Assembly: GCA_023452965.1 (NCBI GenBank)
Contig: JAEXUU010000535.1
Span: 1-6,232, forward strand
Reading direction: 5' to 3'
DNA length: 6,232 nucleotides
Origin: Pseudomonadota bacterium
GTDB taxonomy: Bacteria > Pseudomonadota > Alphaproteobacteria > Rhizobiales > Beijerinckiaceae
The position numbers were made by a program, and so were the translations under genes. Below the pieces are notes generated by a model. That model was not told the DNA's origin. It did not search any database and saw only the letters and a program-made list of their open reading frames with translations. Numbering within the stretch: position 1 is the first letter of the stretch; each line of letters opens with the position of its first letter. Positions 1 to 4,288 of this stretch are shown here, piece by piece.

Positions 1-32
1 CCTGATCTCCGGGGAATTCGGTTCCGGAACGG

Positions 33-63
33 AAAAGGGCGGGCCACCTTTCGGTGCCCGCCC
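33..63 (-). terminator. Intrinsic terminator of the csbD-like gene
   Basis: Read on the minus strand, a GC-rich hairpin starts 25 bases after the csbD-like stop codon. GGGCGGG (63-57) and CACC (56-53) close a GAAA tetraloop (52-49) and pair with GGTG (48-45) and CCCGCCC (43-37), leaving one bulged G at 44. A run of four T follows at 36-33. Eleven base pairs, a stable GNRA loop and a T-tract make a classic Rho-independent terminator. On the plus strand the hairpin is followed by TGTCG, so termination should act mainly on the minus strand. Confidence 0.85.
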
Positions 64-88
64 TGTCGATCGGGACCGGACCTTACGG

Positions 89-280
89 TCAGGCCTTGTC
101 GATCACTTTCTTGACCGCATCCTTGGCCTTGCCGACGGCCTGCTGGGCTTCGCCCTTGCGCTCCTGCGCAATGCCTTCGGCCTGCAGCCCGGGCTTGTTC
201 AGCGCCTTGCCGGCGGCCTGCTTGACGTTGCCCGCGGCCTCGTTGGCCATGCCCTTGATCTTGTCGGCGGTGCTGCCCAT
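89..280 (-). CDS. CsbD family general stress protein
   Basis: This is a 63-residue, very hydrophilic protein rich in Ala, Lys, Gly, Glu and Gln. It has the CsbD-family layout: an N-terminal DKIKGMANEAAGNVKQ (about residues 6-21), a middle GLQAEGIAQERKGEAQQ (about 32-48), and a Lys/Ala-rich amphipathic tail ending in KKVIDKA. There is no signal peptide or membrane segment, so it is cytosolic. CsbD proteins are small, abundant and stress-induced; their biochemical role is unknown. The ATG at 280 is chosen because GAGGA lies 8 bases upstream (293-289). An in-frame TTG at 328 would add 16 residues but lies upstream of the transcription start predicted from the EcfG promoter at 331-355. The gene stands alone between its own promoter and terminator. 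The family call is sure; the function is open. Confidence 0.92.
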   Translation of the reverse strand: MGSTADKIKGMANEAAGNVKQAAGKALNKPGLQAEGIAQERKGEAQQAVGKAKDAVKKVIDKA

Positions 281-330
281 GGGTCGTTTCCTCACTTGAA
301 CACGTGCCGCCGCAGCGGCGATGCCCAATG

Positions 331-355
331 AACGGCCGGACGCGAGGAAGGTTCC
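331..355 (-). promoter_or_regulatory. EcfG-type general stress response promoter of csbD
   Basis: On the minus strand GGAAC (355-351) is followed by exactly 16 bases and then CGTT (334-331). This matches the published consensus for promoters of the alphaproteobacterial general-stress sigma factor EcfG (GGAAC, 16-17 bases, CGTT). Transcription would begin around 323-326 and give a leader of about 45 bases carrying the GAGGA ribosome-binding site. The match is what I see; use by EcfG is inferred from the consensus and from the stress-related product. Confidence 0.8.
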
Positions 356-365
356 CGGGACGCAA

Positions 366-392
366 CGACGCTTGGGCGCGCCGACGCGTCGG
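366..392 (-). other. Palindrome cluster after the XRE regulator
   Basis: Directly after the tandem stop codons TAG TAA of the regulator (minus strand, 398-393) lies the perfect 12-base palindrome CCGACGCGTCGG (381-392). It overlaps GGCGCGCC (375-382), and CGACGC at 366-371 can pair with GCGTCG at 386-391. This could fold at the 3' end of the regulator transcript, but only two T follow it, so it would be a poor intrinsic terminator. In DNA this GC-rich such palindromes can also occur by chance. Confidence 0.3.
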
Positions 393-395
393 TTA

Positions 396-1202
396 CTAAC
401 CAGCGATCGCCCGCAGCGCTTCCGCCGTCGCCTGATCCGCCGGGAAGAAGGTCTCCAGCGCCAGTTCCGACAAGGTGACGTCGACCGGCGTGCCGAACAC
501 GGTCGTCGCCGAGATCAGCGACAGGACGCTGTCGCCGAAGCGCATCTGCAGCGGCACGACGACCGGCGGCTCGCTCTCCTCGCTGGCCTTCCCCTTGCGC
601 GCGGGTGCTTCCGGCGTCGGGTAGCTCAGCAGTTCCGTCAGCAGCTCGGCGAGCACCGGGTCGGCTGTAGCGCGGATCTGCTGGCGCAACCGGGCGATCA
701 AATGGCCGCGCCATTCGCCGAAATTGACGATCGCCGGGGCGAGGCCGCCGGGATGCAGGCTGAGCCTGAGCACATTGACCGGCGGCCGTAGCAACTCCGC
801 TTCGATCACGCCTGCGAGCAGCGGTGCCACGGCGGCATTGGCGGCGAGCAGCGTCCAGTGCCGGTCGACCGCCAGCGCCGGATAGGGCTCGTGCCCCTTC
901 AGCAGGAGATCGATCGCGCTGCGGGCCGCCTGCAGGCTGGGGTCCTCGAGCGAGCGTTCGAGATAGACCGGCGCATAGCCGGCGGCGAGCAGCAGCGCGT
1001 TGCGCTCGCGCAGGGGCACGCCGAGATTCTCGGCGAGGTGCAGGACCATGTCCCGGCTCGGCGCCGAGCGGCCGCGTTCGATGAAGCTGAGATGCTTCTG
1101 GGAGATCTCGGCCTCGAGGGCGAGATCGAGCTGGCTGAGCCGGCGAAGCTGGCGCCAGTCGCGGATGAGATGCCCGACCGTGGGCTGCTGGTGCTTGTTC
1201 AT
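396..1202 (-). CDS. XRE-family regulator with MmyB-like ligand-binding domain
   Basis: This is a 268-residue cytosolic transcription regulator. The N-terminal helix-turn-helix covers about residues 8-65; the central stretch LSQLDLALEAEISQKHLSFIERG (22-44) plus RSAPS (45-49) is the classic XRE recognition region. The rest (about 105-265) fits the MmyB-like ligand-binding domain: it opens with YPALAVDRHWTLLAANAAV and contains NFGEWRGHLIARLRQQ (160-175). Members of this type are thought to sense small, perhaps fatty-acid-like, ligands; the ligand here is unknown. A Lys/Glu/Pro-rich insert at about 196-213 looks like a flexible loop. The ATG at 1202 is preferred because the homology begins right after it. 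A TTG at 1238 would add 12 residues; it has GGAGGT only 2 bases upstream, which is too close. The ATG itself has no good ribosome-binding site, so the start is less certain than the identity. The likely target is the divergent membrane-protein gene. Confidence 0.88.
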   Translation of the reverse strand: MNKHQQPTVGHLIRDWRQLRRLSQLDLALEAEISQKHLSFIERGRSAPSRDMVLHLAENLGVPLRERNALLLAAGYAPVYLERSLEDPSLQAARSAIDLLLKGHEPYPALAVDRHWTLLAANAAVAPLLAGVIEAELLRPPVNVLRLSLHPGGLAPAIVNFGEWRGHLIARLRQQIRATADPVLAELLTELLSYPTPEAPARKGKASEESEPPVVVPLQMRFGDSVLSLISATTVFGTPVDVTLSELALETFFPADQATAEALRAIAG

Positions 1203-1217
1203 GTGAGGCAAGCTAGC

Positions 1218-1232
1218 GCCGGCCGGGCCGGC
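1218..1232. repeat. Perfect inverted repeat upstream of the regulator start
   Basis: GCCGGCC and GGCCGGC flank a single central G, forming a 7-base perfect inverted repeat that begins 15 bases upstream of the regulator's ATG. The position suits an autoregulatory operator. The low-complexity G/C content makes a chance match plausible. Confidence 0.3.
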
Positions 1233-1249
1233 TTCCAATTACCTCCGGC

Positions 1250-1279
1250 TTAATCGACCGCCGCCCGGCTCGTCGGCAA
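1250..1279 (-). promoter_or_regulatory. Possible housekeeping promoter of the XRE regulator
   Basis: On the minus strand TTGCCG (1279-1274) and GATTAA (1255-1250) are separated by 18 bases. They resemble a -35/-10 pair in an otherwise very GC-rich spacer. Transcription would start near 1243, giving about 40 bases of leader before the ATG at 1202 and disfavouring the TTG at 1238. The -10 match is imperfect, so this is tentative. Confidence 0.3.
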
Positions 1280-1301
1280 CATGGCCTCCATCAGCAACGG
1301 C

Positions 1302-1316
1302 CCCGTTCGATACGGG
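1302..1316. promoter_or_regulatory. Candidate operator or leader hairpin before the membrane-protein gene
   Basis: CCCGTTCGATACGGG has 5-base arms (CCCGT/ACGGG) around TCGAT. With one bulged C at 1301 the pairing extends to GG (1299-1300) and CC (1317-1318). It lies about 22 bases upstream of the start codon of the membrane-protein gene. It is followed by six A rather than T, so it is not a terminator for the plus strand. Its place in the divergent region suggests a binding site for the XRE regulator; this is inference. Confidence 0.4.
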
Positions 1317-1338
1317 CCCAAAAAACCGGAGAACAGCC

Positions 1339-1761
1339 ATGGCCTTCATCCAGTCCTCCAGCTTCCTGCGCAACGTCCTTGCCCTTGATGCCGCCGCCTG
1401 TGCCGCCACCGGCCTGCTGCTCAGCTTCGGTGCCGGCGCACTTGCCGGCCTGCTCGGCTTCCCGGCCGAGTTCCTGCGCGGCGCCGGCCTCGTACTGCTG
1501 CCCTGCGCCGCGGCGCTCGCCTTCCTTGCCAGCCGGGTGCGCCTGCCGCGCCTCGCCGTCTACGCAGTGATCGGCATCAACATCCTCTGGGTCGCCGACA
1601 GTATCCTCATCCTGGTCGCGGGCTGGTTCCAGCCGACGGCGCTCGGTATCGCCTTCGTCCTGGCTCAGGCAGCGGTCGTCGCCGTCGTCACGGAGCTCGA
1701 GGTGATCGGGCTGAAGAAGTCGCTGGTGGAAGAGGTCCAGCCCGGCGCCGCCCGGCTCTGA
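1339..1761 (+). CDS. Small four-helix inner-membrane protein, function unknown
   Basis: This is a 140-residue hydrophobic protein with four likely membrane helices at about residues 13-39, 48-66, 72-96 and 100-119, and a short charged tail (KKSLVEEVQPGAARL). The Arg pair in RVRLPR (66-71) between helices 2 and 3 suggests a cytoplasmic loop. The most distinctive stretch is GINILWVADSILIL (79-92), with polar Asn81, Trp84 and Asp87 inside the third helix; similar unnamed proteobacterial proteins keep this segment, as far as I recall. There is no recognisable enzymatic motif. The ATG is supported by GGAGA about 9 bases upstream (1328-1332). The gene is divergent from the XRE regulator, which is probably its controller, and is followed by a hairpin at 1775-1812. 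I do not assign a function. Confidence 0.85.
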   Translation: MAFIQSSSFLRNVLALDAAACAATGLLLSFGAGALAGLLGFPAEFLRGAGLVLLPCAAALAFLASRVRLPRLAVYAVIGINILWVADSILILVAGWFQPTALGIAFVLAQAAVVAVVTELEVIGLKKSLVEEVQPGAARL

Positions 1762-1774
1762 TGCCTGCGCCGGA

Positions 1775-1812
1775 AGCGCCCCGCTGTCGGCTTGATGCCG
1801 CGGCGGGGCGTT
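1775..1812 (+). terminator. Hairpin after the membrane-protein gene
   Basis: Fourteen bases after the stop codon, CGCCCCGC (1777-1784) pairs perfectly with GCGGGGCG (1803-1810), extended by G-T and A-T pairs at the base (1775-1776 with 1811-1812). An inner stem CGGC/GCCG (1788-1791 with 1797-1800) closes a TTGAT loop. The downstream sequence TTGCCGTTTC is only weakly T-rich. It is a strong structure, but an imperfect terminator. Confidence 0.45.
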
Positions 1813-1822
1813 GCCGTTTCCG

Positions 1823-1840
1823 CTGTCACGAAACTGTCGT
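1823..1840 (+). promoter_or_regulatory. PHO box (PhoB binding site) before the phytase-like gene
   Basis: CTGTCAC-GAAA-CTGTCGT comprises two 7-base direct repeats, each matching the PHO-box half-site CTGTCAT at five or six positions, separated by the canonical 4 bases. PhoB usually binds such a site in place of a -35 element, with the -10 about 10 bases further on. Here TAGCCG at 1851-1856 is at that distance, though it is a weak -10. That would start the transcript near 1863, about 40 bases before the ATG at 1902. The motif and spacing are seen; PhoB control is inferred. Confidence 0.75.
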
Positions 1841-1901
1841 CTGCGCTGACTAGCCGGAAAGTCCGCCGCTTTCCCGGCTCACGCGGAACAGGACCCGTGC
1901 C

Positions 1902-4103
1902 ATGCGCAAACCCCTCGCTCTTGCGGCCCTCGCGACGCTCCTGCTTGGCGGCACGGCCATGGCCGAGCCGATGTTCAATCGCATCGCGACCTTCTCCGTG
2001 CCCGACAACCTCCCGGCCGGCCGCGATCTCAAGAAGAAGACTGTCGCCGAGATCATCGCCGCCAACGAGGCCGGCACGCTGCTCGCCTATACCGATGCGG
2101 AGCAGAAGGGCATCGGCCTGATCGACATCGCCATGGCCAGCGCGCCAAGGCCTGCCGGCTTCGTGCCGGTCGAGGGAGAACCGACCTCGGTCGTCATCCT
2201 CGGCGAGCGGGCTTTCGCCGCCGTGGTCACCTCGGGCGACAATTTCAAGCAGCCGGCCGGGCACCTCGCCACCATCGACCTGAAGACTAAGCAGGTCACG
2301 GCGACCTGCGAGCTCGGCGGTCAGCCGGATTCGATCACGCTCAGTAAGGACAAGGGCAAGCTCGTCATCGCCATCGAGAACGAGCGCGACGAGAAGCTGA
2401 ACAAGGGCGCGCTGCCGCAACTCCCCGCTGGTAACCTCACCCTGATCGACCTCAAGGGCGGCGAAGCCGATTGCGCGTCGAAGCAGGTCGTCGAGCTCAC
2501 CGGCATCGCCGCGGTCGAGCCGACCGACCCGGAACCAGAGTTTGTCGACGTCAACCAGGACGGGCTCGCCGTGGTGACGCTGCAGGAGAACAACCATCTC
2601 GTCATCGTCGACACCAGGACTGGCAAGGTTGTCGCGCACTTCCCGGCCGGTGCGGTCGATCTGAAGGCTATCGACAAGACCCGCGACGGCCAGATCAGCC
2701 CTGTCGAAGAACTGAAGGGCGTTGCGCGCGAGCCCGACGCCGTGCGCTGGCTCGACAATGACCGTTTCGTCACCGCCAATGAGGGCGATTGGAAGGGCGG
2801 CTCGCGCGGCTTCACGATCTTTCGCAAGGACGGCACGGTCGAGTTCGATTCCGGCTCGCTGGTCGACCATATCGCCATCAGGCTCGGGCATTATCCGGAG
2901 CGCCGTTCGGCGGCCAAGGGCAGCGAGCCCGAGGGCATCGAGGTTGGAACCTACGGCAATGACCAGCTGATCTTCGTCGGGCTGGAGAGGGCTTCCCTCG
3001 TGCTCGTCTTCAAGGATGAGGGGCCGGGCCGCGCGCCGCGCTATCTCCAGGCGCTGCCGGGCGGCATCGCGCCGGAAGGGCTGCTTGCCATTCCGCAGCG
3101 CAATCTCTTCGTCTCGGCTTCCGAGGCCGATCTAGGCGAGAAAGGCGGGCCGCGTTCGGCGGTGACGATCTATCAGCGCAGCGAGGCGCCGGCCGCCTAT
3201 CCGACCATCCAGTCGGCTAACGTCGATGGCGTCCCGCTCGGCTGGGGGGCGCTGTCCGGTCTCGCCGCCCATCCGGAGCTGGCAGGTCGGCTCTTCGCCG
3301 TCACCGACAGCGCGTACTCGCCCTCCCGCATCCTCGAGATCGACGCGACGATCAAGCCGGCGACGATCACCGGCGCGCTGACGCTCAGCAAGGAAGGCAA
3401 CCCCGCGGCCTACGATATCGAGGGCATTGCGACCCGCCCGGCCGGCGGCTTCTGGCTCGCCTCGGAGGGCAATCCCGAGCACAAGGAGAAGCCGACGAAG
3501 AACATCCTCCTGCGCGTTTCGGCCAAGGGCGAGATCGAGGAGGAGATTTTCCTGCCGGCGGAACTCGAGGCCCAGGCGTCGCGGTTCGGGCTCGAGGGCG
3601 TTGCCGTCACCGGCACGGGCGCGGACGAAACGGTTTGGCTCGCCGTGCAGCGCGAATGGGAGGATGATCCCAAGGGCAAGACCAAGATCCTGCGCTACAA
3701 GCCGGCCGACAAGAGCTGGGGCGTGCTGCATTATCCGCTGAGCGCGCCGGCGGCTGGCGCCTGGATGGGCCTCTCGGAACTGACTTATCTCGGCGACGAA
3801 ACCTTTGCCGTGATTGAGCGCGACAACCAGTTTGGGGCCAAAGCGGTGAAGACGCTGGCGACCTTCTCCGTAAATGGCCTGAAGCCGGCTCCGCTGGGTG
3901 CCGCCGATATTCCGACCGTCGAGAAAAAGCTGCTGCGCGATCTGACGCCGGAGCTGATGAAGCTCGGCGGCTATGGGCTCGACAAGGTCGAGGGCATGAC
4001 GCTCGACAAGGAGGGCAACCTCTTCGTCGTCACCGACAATGACGGCGTCGACGATTCCTCCGGCGAGACCCAGTTCTTCGCCTTCGGCAAGCTCGGAAAG
4101 TAG
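1902..4103 (+). CDS. Exported two-domain propeller protein, esterase-like activity of phytase family
   Basis: This 733-residue protein has a Sec signal peptide at 1-21: basic RK, a hydrophobic core, and AMA before EP as the cleavage site, so it is probably periplasmic. Residues about 25-425 resemble the choice-of-anchor I / alkaline-phosphatase-like beta-propeller family, with EPTSVVI (93-99), GQPDSITLS (140-148), DPEPEFVDVNQDGLAVVTLQENNHLVIVD (209-237), EGDWKGGSRGFTIF (294-307) and SEPEGIEV (341-348). Residues about 445-730 match the phytase-like (PF13449-type) domain, with DIEGIAT (505-511), GLEGVAV (563-569) and KVEGMTL (695-701). Residues 258-269 form a full EF-hand-type calcium loop (Asp258, Thr260, Asp262, Gly263, Ile265, Glu269). 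The activity is not proven; phosphate-ester hydrolysis fits the family name and the upstream PHO box. The ATG is set by AGGA 8 bases upstream and by the signal peptide. The gene is monocistronic and complete. Confidence 0.88.
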   Translation: MRKPLALAALATLLLGGTAMAEPMFNRIATFSVPDNLPAGRDLKKKTVAEIIAANEAGTLLAYTDAEQKGIGLIDIAMASAPRPAGFVPVEGEPTSVVILGERAFAAVVTSGDNFKQPAGHLATIDLKTKQVTATCELGGQPDSITLSKDKGKLVIAIENERDEKLNKGALPQLPAGNLTLIDLKGGEADCASKQVVELTGIAAVEPTDPEPEFVDVNQDGLAVVTLQENNHLVIVDTRTGKVVAHFPAGAVDLKAIDKTRDGQISPVEELKGVAREPDAVRWLDNDRFVTANEGDWKGGSRGFTIFRKDGTVEFDSGSLVDHIAIRLGHYPERRSAAKGSEPEGIEVGTYGNDQLIFVGLERASLVLVFKDEGPGRAPRYLQALPGGIAPEGLLAIPQRNLFVSASEADLGEKGGPRSAVTIYQRSEAPAAYPTIQSANVDGVPLGWGALSGLAAHPELAGRLFAVTDSAYSPSRILEIDATIKPATITGALTLSKEGNPAAYDIEGIATRPAGGFWLASEGNPEHKEKPTKNILLRVSAKGEIEEEIFLPAELEAQASRFGLEGVAVTGTGADETVWLAVQREWEDDPKGKTKILRYKPADKSWGVLHYPLSAPAAGAWMGLSELTYLGDETFAVIERDNQFGAKAVKTLATFSVNGLKPAPLGAADIPTVEKKLLRDLTPELMKLGGYGLDKVEGMTLDKEGNLFVVTDNDGVDDSSGETQFFAFGKLGK

Positions 4104-4154
4104 GCCTGCAAGACAAGGCCGACGGGCTCGATCTCCAGCTGCGTCAAGCGACCT

Positions 4155-4197
4155 CGTCATCCCGGCGCTACGCGGGCTTGCTGCGGCCGGAATGACG
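4155..4197. repeat. REP-like intergenic palindrome
   Basis: CGTCAT (4155-4160) and CCGGC (4162-4166) pair with GCCGG (4186-4190) and ATGACG (4192-4197), with a single C/A mismatch and a 19-base GC-rich interior. Sequences of the form GTCATcCCGGC...GCCGGaATGAC are commonly dispersed between genes of alphaproteobacteria. The element lies 51 bases after the stop of the phytase-like gene and may serve as its transcript end. No T-tract follows it. The repeat's abundance in this genome cannot be judged from one copy. Confidence 0.6.
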
Positions 4198-4224
4198 GCT
4201 CGCCTTGGTGGAAGGAGCGTCAGC

Positions 4225-4244
4225 CGACAGGCATCTTGCTGTCG
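4225..4244. repeat. Inverted repeat in the region upstream of kup
   Basis: CGACAG (4225-4230) and CTGTCG (4239-4244) are perfect 6-base arms around an 8-base loop, 44 bases upstream of the kup start. It could be a leader hairpin or an operator for a dimeric regulator. Six-base arms alone are weak evidence. Confidence 0.35.
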
Positions 4245-4262
4245 CGACCGGCGCATGCGCTA

Positions 4263-4280
4263 CTCCCACAAAAGCGGGAG
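4263..4280 (+). promoter_or_regulatory. Hairpin occluding the kup ribosome-binding site
   Basis: CTCCC (4263-4267) pairs with GGGAG (4276-4280) around the 8-base loop ACAAAAGC. GGGAG is the only good Shine-Dalgarno sequence for kup, 8 bases before its ATG at 4289, so in the folded RNA it would be masked. The pairing is seen; a role in translational control is inference and depends on the unknown transcription start lying upstream of 4263. Confidence 0.5.
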
Positions 4281-4288
4281 AGTGGCGC

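Noticed and set aside
26..51. EcfG promoter starting at GGAAC (26-30) on the plus strand
   Set aside because: No CGTT occurs 16 or 17 bases downstream, and no plus-strand gene follows.
1203..1238. N-terminal extension of the XRE regulator from a TTG at 1238
   Set aside because: GGAGGT is only 2 bases from this TTG, and the extra residues (EAGPAGASLPH) lie outside the helix-turn-helix homology. Kept as a less likely alternative.
1665..2891. 408-codon open frame on the minus strand opposite the membrane-protein and phytase-like genes
   Set aside because: It is antisense to a well-supported exported protein, rich in Arg, Asp and Gly, with no recognisable domain. Long antisense frames are expected in high-GC DNA.
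4228..4245. Degenerate PHO box CAGGCAT-CTTG-CTGTCGC before kup
   Set aside because: Both half-sites deviate at two positions, kup is not a Pho gene in known systems, and the same bases are better explained as the inverted repeat CGACAG/CTGTCG.
3132..4256. 374-codon open frame on the minus strand
   Set aside because: It is a shadow of the phytase-like gene. Its first part translates the REP-like palindrome (AVIPAAASPRSAGMT), a familiar artefact of such repeats.
4205..4288. N-terminal extension of kup from a TTG
   Set aside because: The 28 extra residues do not resemble Kup, run through the leader hairpins, and the ATG at 4289 has the better-placed ribosome-binding site.
4104..4288. Known potassium or c-di-AMP riboswitch in the kup leader
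   Set aside because: The leader is too short, and I cannot see the conserved core of the ydaO or M-box/kimA-type classes.
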